Positions 1-5,755 of a DNA stretch of 9,310 bases are shown here, one piece after another. Origin of the DNA: Acidimicrobiia bacterium UBA6912. Lineage in GTDB: Bacteria > Actinomycetota > Acidimicrobiia > Spongiisociales > UBA5794. The translations under genes and the position numbers were made by a program. The notes beneath the pieces were generated by a model that was given only the letters and a program-made list of their open reading frames with translations, searched no databases and had not been told where the DNA came from. Numbering within the stretch: the first letter of the stretch is position 1; each line of letters opens with the position of its first letter. The DNA lies in the NCBI GenBank assembly GCA_002450985.1, contig DKBA01000245.1, positions 8,778-18,087 of the forward strand, written 5' to 3'.

Positions 1-636
1 GGTCAGCGCGAGCTCGCCGAGACGATCGGCGGGCTGCGCGAGTCGCAACGGGGAAGGGTGACGATCGCGGGAGTGGATGTCACCAACCGACCCCCCATCG
101 AGATGCGCCGCGCCGGGCTCGCCTACGTGCCCGAGGGACGGATGGAGAACGGGAGCATCGGGAGCTTCACCGTTGCCGAGAACCTGCTGCTCATCGATCA
201 CGCCGATCCCCGGTTCCTCCACCGCGGCCTGTTCGACTTCGGCGTCATTCGCACCCATTGCCAGACACTCGTCGACGAGTACGCGGTGAAGACGCCGAGC
301 CTCGAGACCACCGTACGCAGCCTCTCCGGGGGCAACATCCAGAAGCTGATCCTCGCCCGCGAGCTCTCGGGCACGCCCAAGGTCCTCGTCGCCTCGCAAC
401 CGACGCGGGGCGTCGACATCGGAGCCGCCGAGTACATCCATCGCAGACTCGTGGAACAGCGGGCCCAGGGAACGGCGATCCTCGTCATCTCCGAAGACCT
501 CGACGAGGTGTTCGCCCTGTCCGACCGTATCGCCGTCATCTACGAGGGGCGGATCATGGGCATCGTCGACCCGGCGGCCACGACCCGAGAGCAGATCGGC
601 CTGATGATGGCCGGCGTCGCCCCGGAAGCGGCCTGA
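1..636 (+). CDS. Nucleoside/simple-sugar ABC transporter ATP-binding protein, C-terminal part (5' end outside window)
   Basis: This is the last 211 residues of a two-domain importer ATPase (COG3845/YufO-like, related to RbsA) that energises uptake of nucleosides or sugars at the inner face of the membrane. The open frame already runs at base 1, where GQREL is the tail of the degenerate Walker A loop (usually GNGQ) of the second ATPase domain. The ABC signature LSGGN lies at 322-336 and LARELS follows. The Walker B region reads ASQPTRGVD near 391-417, with Gln where the catalytic Glu normally sits, and the H-loop position reads ISEDLDE near 487-507, with Glu for His. These losses are usual for the second domain of this family, so they do not indicate a broken gene. 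The first ATPase domain, permease and binding-protein genes should lie upstream. Family assignment is firm; the substrate is not readable. Confidence 0.93.
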   Translation, partial: GQRELAETIGGLRESQRGRVTIAGVDVTNRPPIEMRRAGLAYVPEGRMENGSIGSFTVAENLLLIDHADPRFLHRGLFDFGVIRTHCQTLVDEYAVKTPSLETTVRSLSGGNIQKLILARELSGTPKVLVASQPTRGVDIGAAEYIHRRLVEQRAQGTAILVISEDLDEVFALSDRIAVIYEGRIMGIVDPAATTREQIGLMMAGVAPEAA

Positions 637-650
637 CGCCCGACGGCGTC
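635..650. terminator. Short stem-loop between two convergent genes (weak terminator candidate)
   Basis: GACGCC (635-640) pairs with GGCGTC (645-650) around a 4-nt loop, starting inside the ABC ATPase stop codon. No T-tract follows on either strand, so it is at best a weak or Rho-assisted terminator in the 47-bp gap between the convergent genes. GGCGTCAGC also occurs twice just downstream (669-677 and 680-688). Confidence 0.3.
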
Positions 651-683
651 GAACGCTCCCCCCGCACGGCGTCAGCGCTGGCG

Positions 684-1178
684 TCAGCCCTCAGCGCGAT
701 ACATGGCGGCGAACCGGAGGTAGTGCTCGACTCCCTCGTCCTGGCTGCGGATCTCGGCTTCACGGAGGTCACGGATCGGTCGGGCCGGGATGCCGGCGGC
801 CAGCGTCCATGGCGCCACCTCCCGGCCCTCGGGCAAGAGCGACCCCGCCGCCAGCCAGGCACCCTCGCCGAGTTTCGAGCCGTTGAGCATGATCGACCCG
901 ATGCCGACGAGGCAGTGATCGCCGACCGTCGCCCCGTGAACGATGGCGCCGTGCCCGACCGTCACCCTGCGCCCCACGTGCAGCGGGTATCCCTCATCGA
1001 CGTGGAAGACGGCATTGTCCTGGACGTTGGTCTCCTCGCCGATGAGGATCGCGTCCATCTCGGCCCGCATCACGACACCGAACATCACGACGGCCCGGGC
1101 GGCGATGGTCACGTCACCGTGGATCTGGACGCCGGGGGCGATGAATGCCGTCGGGTCGATCGTGGGTGGTGCGTTCAT
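684..1178 (-). CDS. Gamma-carbonic-anhydrase family hexapeptide-repeat protein
   Basis: This 164-aa left-handed beta-helix protein belongs to the gamma-CA/YrdA/PaaY group, which forms trimers with metal sites between subunits and may hydrate CO2. Hexapeptide repeats run from about residue 13 to 135. The three expected metal ligands are present: His59 (in VFHVD), His76 and His81 (in VGHGAIVHG), with the characteristic five-residue spacing. The conserved Arg39 and the NVQDN motif (51-55) are also there. A helical tail ending in RFAAMYRAEG closes the trimer as in relatives, and the length is normal. I chose ATG at 1178 because homology starts there. The frame stays open further upstream but that stretch is low-complexity Pro/Arg sequence; an AGGG about 10 bases upstream is a modest ribosome site. 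It lies 71 bp after the nucleotidyltransferase on the same strand, so the two might be cotranscribed. Many family members have no measured carbonic anhydrase activity. Confidence 0.93.
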   Translation of the reverse strand: MNAPPTIDPTAFIAPGVQIHGDVTIAARAVVMFGVVMRAEMDAILIGEETNVQDNAVFHVDEGYPLHVGRRVTVGHGAIVHGATVGDHCLVGIGSIMLNGSKLGEGAWLAAGSLLPEGREVAPWTLAAGIPARPIRDLREAEIRSQDEGVEHYLRFAAMYRAEG

Positions 1179-1249
1179 GGCCGCGACCCTACCGAGCCGC
1201 GGCAACGGCCCCAACCCGGGGCCGGTCCGTGGCGGCGCCGGACGGACCT

Positions 1250-2671
1250 CTACCGTCGGCCGACGTCGCGAGGCGATGCCGCCAAACCGAAGGAGAGACG
1301 GCGGCAGTCGTGCTCTGCCTGCAGCGGCGCAAACGACTCCGCGATCCTCCGCAGCCGTGCGGTTGCAGGCGGCGGACCTGCCCACCCCGCACGCGCGCCG
1401 AGGCACCGGGTGTCCGGGGCGGCGTCCGGTGCGAGCTCACACAGCGTTCCGCACCGCGTTCTCACCAATCTCGCCACGCGATCGCCGAGGCCCGGGGGCC
1501 GTCGGCTGCGTTCACTCCCGGTGAGCTGAGCGGCGAGGATGCGGCGCTGCATGGCCAGCAGGTAGCGTCCCGATGTCGACTGCCGTTCGGGCCTGCGCTG
1601 CTGGCGAGCAGCCACGAGGCCACCCCAGATGCGCCGCGTGATGCGGTCGGCGCCTGCGTCTCGGCGGGTCCGGAAGGTGGTCGTGTCCGCGGCGACGCGG
1701 CGAGCAAGCCCGAGCCCGGTCTGCCCCGCCGAGCGCTCCAGCGATCTGCGAGCCTCTACCGGCACTGCGGGCCTGCCGAGCACTCGTTCCGCACCATCGA
1801 GCACGGCGACCAGCGCCGCCTCGAGGCGGGCGTTGCGCGCCGCATCGCAGACCACATCCCAGTCCATGCGCGCCCCGTCGGCACCGAGAATGACGGCGGC
1901 GTCGTTGAAGCTCACGAGCGCGAACCCGCGCTTGCGCTCGGCCCTGGCGGCGAGCATGACGAGCAGGTCCTCGGGGCATGCGGCCCGGACCGAGGTTCCG
2001 CCGAGCTCCACGTGTCCGGCCCGCTCGAAGATGGGCCCGCGATGGGCGTGGTACCCGCCCACCAGAACGCCGATCGAGACGAGATGGCCGTCCACCCGCC
2101 TCCGTATCTCCACGTTGCCGTCCGCCGATACGCCGATCCTGTCGATGCGCACCGTGTCGAGCGGGTAGCCGGCTTCGACCAGGGTTCGCGTCACCGAGGC
2201 CGCTGCCTCGAAGTCCGGAACGATCATGTCGGTGTCGAACTCCATGCGGAAGCGGTAGTCCGGATACCGAGCCTCGTAGGCCCGGCCCGAGACGAGACAG
2301 AAGCACTCGATCCCGGCGGCAACGAGGTGCCGGACCGGCTCGGCGAGCAGCGAGCGGTGGTGCGCAGCGACGTCGACGAGGGTCCGGGCCGTGATGGGCG
2401 GCTCGCTCTCGACGTTCCAGATGCCGCGGCGGTTGGGTGACGAGTCGGTTCGGAAGACGTCGAGCGGGATCTCGATCGCATCGAGATCGCCACCGGCGCC
2501 CTCGAGGTGGGCCAGCAACTGGCGCAGGGTCCGCTGCTGGATCAGGAAGCCGTAGGCGGCGGTGAGCGCTGCGCTCGGATTGGACAGCGCCAGCAGCCGC
2601 TCCGCCGCTCGTTGCGTCTCCGGCGCGGCCACGACGGACGACAGCGGGCCCACGAGAGCTCCCAGATCCAT
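1250..2671 (-). CDS. Uncharacterised nucleotidyltransferase (NTP_transf_5-like)
   Basis: This 473-aa protein resembles the uncharacterised nucleotidyltransferase family PF14907 (pol-beta fold), often found beside natural-product or modification genes. Key stretch: LVSGRAYEARYP (127-137), then EFDTDMIVP (144-152), where Asp146 and Asp148 fit the metal-binding D-x-D pair, followed by a helix and AGYPLD. The later CPEDLLVML (232-240), FNDAAVIL (255-262) and MDWDVVCDAA (269-278) match the family's conserved helical half, which ends near residue 305. The start ATG at 2671 follows a run of G and A (GGAGG at 2679-2675), close but plausible. Residues 386-473 are Arg-rich, unlike the family, and use fewer G/C third bases, so the tail may not be conserved. 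It is transcribed divergently from the kinase-led operon. The substrate is unknown; family assignment is from remembered motifs, not a search. Confidence 0.78.
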   Translation of the reverse strand: MDLGALVGPLSSVVAAPETQRAAERLLALSNPSAALTAAYGFLIQQRTLRQLLAHLEGAGGDLDAIEIPLDVFRTDSSPNRRGIWNVESEPPITARTLVDVAAHHRSLLAEPVRHLVAAGIECFCLVSGRAYEARYPDYRFRMEFDTDMIVPDFEAAASVTRTLVEAGYPLDTVRIDRIGVSADGNVEIRRRVDGHLVSIGVLVGGYHAHRGPIFERAGHVELGGTSVRAACPEDLLVMLAARAERKRGFALVSFNDAAVILGADGARMDWDVVCDAARNARLEAALVAVLDGAERVLGRPAVPVEARRSLERSAGQTGLGLARRVAADTTTFRTRRDAGADRITRRIWGGLVAARQQRRPERQSTSGRYLLAMQRRILAAQLTGSERSRRPPGLGDRVARLVRTRCGTLCELAPDAAPDTRCLGARAGWAGPPPATARLRRIAESFAPLQAEHDCRRLSFGLAASPRDVGRR

Positions 2672-2735
2672 ACCCCTCCCCCCGGCGTGTATCGATAAGG
2701 TACTCGTCAGGGCTTCGAGCTGGGGGAGAGATCGA
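2672..2735. promoter_or_regulatory. Divergent promoter region between nucleotidyltransferase and kinase-led operon
   Basis: This 64-bp gap must hold the start signals for both directions unless promoters lie inside the genes. It carries the only AT-rich patch nearby, including the palindrome TATCGATA (2690-2697). TAAGGT (2696-2701) is a possible -10 element for the + operon and TACCTT a possible one for the - strand. No convincing -35 elements are visible. A GGGGGAG ribosome site sits at 2722-2728 ahead of the kinase, and a G-rich site lies on the - strand at 2683-2673. Confidence 0.45.
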
Positions 2736-3362
2736 ATGGCATCGCCGGCGGTGGGGGACGGCACAGGATCGCGCGTGATCGCGGTCGAAGGCCCCAACGG
2801 CGCCGGCAAGAGCTCCGTCGCCGCACACATCGCCACACGGATCGGCGGCGCGGTGGTCCGCTACCCGGACTCGTTCATGCGGATCAGGCAAACGGCTCTG
2901 ATCGATGAGCAGGCACCCCTGCCGCGTCTCCTCTACTACCTGGGGGGTATCGCCCAGCTTCACGGTGTCGTCGCGCAGCAGCGCGGCCCCTTCGTGTGTG
3001 ACCGCTACTACGCCAGCCCCCTGGCGATGCTGCTCGCCGAGGGAGCGGTTGGCGAAGGCGAGTTGGCTGCGATCGCCGGGCCGGTGCTGGACCGCATCAC
3101 GATGCCGGCCGTCACCGTGCTGCTCACGGCAGACCACGCCGAGCTGGTGGCGCGGATCGCCGGGCGGGGCGGCGCACGCCCCGGGGTGTCGTACCGCCAG
3201 ACCCTCCTGTCGCCGGAGTTCGTGGCGGCATGGACGAGCGCGCTGAGAAGCCTGGCAGCGGGGCGCGGCCCGGTCATCGAGATCGATACCACGGTCCGCG
3301 ACGTCGCAGAAGTGTGCGCCATCGTCGACAACGCCCTCCCCGCTCTCGGGGTGGATTGGTAG
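2736..3362 (+). CDS. Thymidylate-kinase-like P-loop kinase
   Basis: This 208-aa P-loop NTPase has the layout of deoxynucleoside monophosphate kinases, which move the gamma phosphate of ATP to a nucleotide-like acceptor. The Walker A loop is EGPNGAGKSS (18-27, Lys25). The DRYY motif (89-92), preceded by a hydrophobic strand, matches the DR-Y/H motif of thymidylate kinases. RIAGRGG (140-146) sits at the lid position. The length is typical. ATG at 2736 has GGGGGAG eight to ten bases upstream and the P-loop starts close behind, so the start is solid. It heads a five-gene operon and is followed 35 bp later by the first beta-sandwich gene. Because its neighbours suggest a specialised pathway and the phosphate-donor loop differs from housekeeping enzymes (which usually read FEGxxGxGK), I think it acts on a nucleotide or sugar-like intermediate of that pathway. 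A duplicate thymidylate kinase cannot be excluded. Confidence 0.82.
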   Translation: MASPAVGDGTGSRVIAVEGPNGAGKSSVAAHIATRIGGAVVRYPDSFMRIRQTALIDEQAPLPRLLYYLGGIAQLHGVVAQQRGPFVCDRYYASPLAMLLAEGAVGEGELAAIAGPVLDRITMPAVTVLLTADHAELVARIAGRGGARPGVSYRQTLLSPEFVAAWTSALRSLAAGRGPVIEIDTTVRDVAEVCAIVDNALPALGVDW

Positions 3363-3397
3363 AGTCCGCCAGGGAGGGCTCGTCGAGAGGGAGGATC

Positions 3398-3886
3398 ATG
3401 CCGGTCCATTCGTCGTACACGATGCAGGCGGGATCTGGCGGACGCATCCTGCTGGTCTACGCGCAGGATACGTCCGGCCGCGGGGCGACCGGACTGAGTG
3501 CCGCCACACCGGGAGCGAGGGCTGCGTATGTGCGTGAAGGTGAAGCGGCGGCCACCTTCCCGCTCGACACGATGACGGAGGTCGATGCGGAGCTGCTTCC
3601 CGGGGTCTACCGAGTCCCCCTGCCCGACGAGGCCGTCGCAGCCGGTGCGCCACATGCGCTCGTGCTCATCGGATTCGACGACGCCCGCGTCGACCCCATC
3701 GACATCGAGCTCGTCGCCTACGACCCGCTGGACGAAGCGTGCATCGGGATGGCACAGCTCCAGGATCGCAGGCGACACGAGTTTCTCCGCAGGGCCCTCC
3801 CCAACCTCACCGAGATGGAGTTCGAAGCCGGGCTGAACGTCGAAAAGACACTGTCCGACTTCCTCGATGAGCGAGGGGGAGCCTGA
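3398..3886 (+). CDS. Small beta-sandwich-like protein, first of a tandem paralogous pair
   Basis: This 162-aa protein has no assigned enzyme motif. Its core (residues about 7-118) is strand-rich and follows a pattern I know from particle or tail-associated proteins of environmental phages: an N-terminal AGSGGR stretch, ATGL, AAYVREG, then a TEVDAELLPGVYRVPLPDEA block and IDIELVAYDPLD. In those proteins the same order (ATGL, EVDA, PGVYR, LPDA, AYDPQD) occurs in a domain thought to be structural or binding. The C-terminal 45 residues are charged and helical. There is no signal peptide. ATG at 3398 follows an AGGGAGG ribosome site. The stop shares one base with the next gene's start, so the two are translationally coupled and are probably made in equal amounts. 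The function is unknown; the phage resemblance is from memory and needs a profile search. Confidence 0.75.
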   Translation: MPVHSSYTMQAGSGGRILLVYAQDTSGRGATGLSAATPGARAAYVREGEAAATFPLDTMTEVDAELLPGVYRVPLPDEAVAAGAPHALVLIGFDDARVDPIDIELVAYDPLDEACIGMAQLQDRRRHEFLRRALPNLTEMEFEAGLNVEKTLSDFLDERGGA

Positions 3887-4338
3887 TGCCGTCCCACATG
3901 TACACGATCAAGGCCGGCTCCGTAGGCCGTTCGGTGCTCGTCTACGCCCGGAACTCCGACGGAGGTGCGGCGACGGGCCTCGACGCCGAGTCGATCGGCG
4001 TGGCGTTCGTCCGCAACGACGGCGGCAGTGCCCAGCAGATCACAGAGCCCGTACGCGAGATCGATGCCGAGCTGGTCCCGGGGGTGTATCGCATCGACCT
4101 GCCCGAGGCTGCCATCGCCACCGGAGCAACCCGGGCGGTGGTGGTGGCTACGCACCCGTCCGCTCGGTTCGAGCCCGTCGACATCGACCTCGTCATGTAC
4201 GACCCGCAGGACTCGGTACGCCTCGGCATGACGGCGCTCGGCCCGAAGGAGCGGATCGACGCCCTGCGCGGTGCGTTCCCCAGACTCTCGAGTCTCGAGT
4301 TGCGCGAGCGCGCGGCGATGGACGAGGACGGCGCCTGA
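3886..4338 (+). CDS. Small beta-sandwich-like protein, second of the tandem pair
   Basis: This 150-aa protein is a full-length paralogue of the gene just upstream. By hand alignment about half of the core positions are identical (YT..AGS.GR..LVYA, ATGL, E.DAEL.PGVYR..LP, D I.LV.YDP.D). The helical tail also aligns loosely (LRGAFPRLSSLE against LRRALPNLTEME), so the duplication covered the whole gene. It lacks the last dozen residues of its partner. The start ATG shares its A with the upstream TGA, and GAGGGGGAG just before it is a good ribosome site. The next gene begins five bases after its stop. Such coupled paralogues often form heteromers. No catalytic residues, signal peptide or membrane segments are visible, and no function can be assigned. 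Confidence 0.77.
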   Translation: MPSHMYTIKAGSVGRSVLVYARNSDGGAATGLDAESIGVAFVRNDGGSAQQITEPVREIDAELVPGVYRIDLPEAAIATGATRAVVVATHPSARFEPVDIDLVMYDPQDSVRLGMTALGPKERIDALRGAFPRLSSLELRERAAMDEDGA

Positions 4339-4343
4339 CGGCC

Positions 4344-5387
4344 GTGCCCACCGCGGCGCCGCTGCGAGACCGATTGATCGGGCTCCCGCTCCAGCGCTCG
4401 ACCTTCGACCAGATCGACAGGCTCGGCGAGCTGATCGGGCTCGGGCATGCGCTCCCGGGCGGCCGGTTCGACGCCCACCTCGACGACGAAGGCAACCTCC
4501 ACGTTGCCACGGCTCATGTCGAGGCGCTCCGCAGCGCCTTCCCGGCACGGCCAGACCCAGACTTCCTCGAGCTCGTCGAGCAGGCCCGCAGGAGCCGCTG
4601 CACCGCCCTCCGGGAAGCATGGACCCGCACGGGTAGCCACGAGGCCTCCGCGTCGCAGCTCGTTGCTGCCGTGTCGGAGCTCCTGACCCGCGTCACCGAC
4701 GTGATGCCGTACGGCCTCCTGTCCAAGTTCGTGCCCGAGTTGCTCAGCGATGCCCTGGTCGCGTCGGGCGCCTCCTCCGTCCCGGCCCTGCCGGCGCCGA
4801 GCCCGGGTGCGCAGCTCACCAACGCGCTCAGCCGACTCGCGGCATGGTGTGTGGGCCAGGGCGTCGCGGGCGAGGACCTGGCGCGCCGGTGGCCCGACGT
4901 CGACCCCGGCATCCGGGCGCCGGTCGAAGCGTTCTGCTCTGCCCACGCCGGATTCGGGCCGGTCGCCTGGGAGGCGCCCGGCTTCGACGACCCGCGTTTC
5001 ACGCTGCGCGCCATCGCCAGCCTCGGTGCGCTCCCCGGAGCCGGCAGGGCGGCGCCGGTGTTCGAGGACCTCACACCCGCCGACGACCAGGCGACGGACC
5101 TGGCGGGCGCCCTCGCGGCATGGCAGGAGTTCACCGAGCACCAGATCTGGTACGTCCGAACGGCGTTCCACCGGGGCATCGCGCCCCTGCTACGGCGGCT
5201 GGCAGCGTCGGTGAGGGTGGCGCCACACCGGCTGCTGTTCCTCACCCGCCACGAGATCGCCGGGGACTGGCCGAGCGATGTCGAGATCGATCACCGCGTC
5301 ACCCGCTACATGGCGGACACCGCCTACCTCCACCGCCACTCCATCGCACCGGACCGGCCCGTCGAGATGTTGCGGGAGCGGGCGTGA
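4344..5387 (+). CDS. Helical RPH/PEP-synthase-like central-domain protein, no ATP-grasp
   Basis: This 347-aa, mostly helical protein resembles the substrate-binding middle part of rifampin-phosphotransferase-like dikinases, here as a separate gene. Supporting stretches are the helical MPYGLLSKFVPELLSDAL (121-138), CSAHAGFGPVAWEAPGFDDP (198-217), which fits the usual 'HG.rGP.E...P.w.d.P' region, and the closing pattern VRTAFHRGIAPLLRRLA followed by PHRLLFLTRHEI (294-305), the counterpart of the 'DVFFLT..EL' ending. No GGKGA or RSSA.ED ATP-grasp motif occurs. The frame is open for 477 bases upstream, over the second beta-sandwich gene, so the start is a choice: GTG 4344 lies five bases after that gene's stop and translation is probably coupled, as no good ribosome site is present. 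Its last four bases overlap the swivel gene, which supplies the domain that normally follows. The two likely form one enzyme; the substrate is unknown. Confidence 0.7.
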   Translation: MPTAAPLRDRLIGLPLQRSTFDQIDRLGELIGLGHALPGGRFDAHLDDEGNLHVATAHVEALRSAFPARPDPDFLELVEQARRSRCTALREAWTRTGSHEASASQLVAAVSELLTRVTDVMPYGLLSKFVPELLSDALVASGASSVPALPAPSPGAQLTNALSRLAAWCVGQGVAGEDLARRWPDVDPGIRAPVEAFCSAHAGFGPVAWEAPGFDDPRFTLRAIASLGALPGAGRAAPVFEDLTPADDQATDLAGALAAWQEFTEHQIWYVRTAFHRGIAPLLRRLAASVRVAPHRLLFLTRHEIAGDWPSDVEIDHRVTRYMADTAYLHRHSIAPDRPVEMLRERA

Positions 5388-5755
5388 CTCGTCACCTGAC
5401 AGGCGTCGGCGCCGTACCCGGACGGGTCTCGGGACCGGCGCACGTCGTCGACCTCGAGGCCGCGGCGCTGACGGCGAGACCGGGCACCATCCTGGTCGTC
5501 AGGGTCTTCCACCCGTTCTTTGCACCCGTTCTCCCCCGGATCACCGGCCTCATCGTGCAGGAAGGCGGGTTGCTCCAGCATGCCGTGGTACTGGCCCGGG
5601 AGTTCGGCGTGCCCACCGTCGTGGGCGTCGGCGATGCCGTGACGGCGATCTCGTCTGGCGACCTCGTCACGCTCGATGGTTCATCCGGCGGCATCACGGT
5701 CGCTCGCCGATCGTCCGGCGACGAACCTCCAGGTGGCGGAGCCCCTCAGAGGTAG
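5384..5755 (+). CDS. Stand-alone PEP-utilizer phosphohistidine swivel domain
   Basis: This 123-aa protein is a complete mobile phosphohistidine domain (PEP-utilizers family, PF00391-like), which in PEP synthase, PPDK and rifampin phosphotransferase carries phosphate between the ATP site and the acceptor. Visible features are GVGAVPGRVSGPAHVV (7-22), GTILVVRV, P..APVLPRITGLIVQEGG, then LLQHAVVLAREFGVPTVVG with His66 (codon 5579-5581) as the expected phosphorylated residue, and GDLVTLDGSSGGITV at the end. Ser or Cys usually precedes the histidine; here it is Gln65. GTG 5384 overlaps the upstream stop (GTGA), with GGGAG at 5374-5378 as a well-spaced ribosome site. No ATP-grasp is encoded in the operon, so the phosphate donor must come from elsewhere. 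The 3' end overlaps the opposing dikinase-like gene by 10 bp. Confidence 0.88.
   Translation: MTRHLTGVGAVPGRVSGPAHVVDLEAAALTARPGTILVVRVFHPFFAPVLPRITGLIVQEGGLLQHAVVLAREFGVPTVVGVGDAVTAISSGDLVTLDGSSGGITVARRSSGDEPPGGGAPQR

Noticed and set aside
1..636. Broken ABC ATPase, because the Walker B Glu and H-loop His are replaced
   Set aside because: These substitutions are typical of the second ATPase domain in this importer family, and the frame is otherwise intact.
1145..2440. + strand open frame of 431 codons opposite the nucleotidyltransferase
   Set aside because: It is a shadow frame: no family motifs, atypical composition, and the opposite strand holds the DTD metal site and conserved PEDLL/DWD motifs.
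2672..2836. 55-residue N-terminal extension of the nucleotidyltransferase from an ATG at 2836
   Set aside because: It would run over the divergent kinase start and P-loop codons. ATG 2671 has a G-rich ribosome site and avoids the clash.
3867..4343. Upstream extension of the helical protein to an ATG at 3867
   Set aside because: It would overlap the whole second beta-sandwich gene, and its translation there is low-complexity Arg/Gly-rich sequence. The GTG at 4344 fits the operon spacing.
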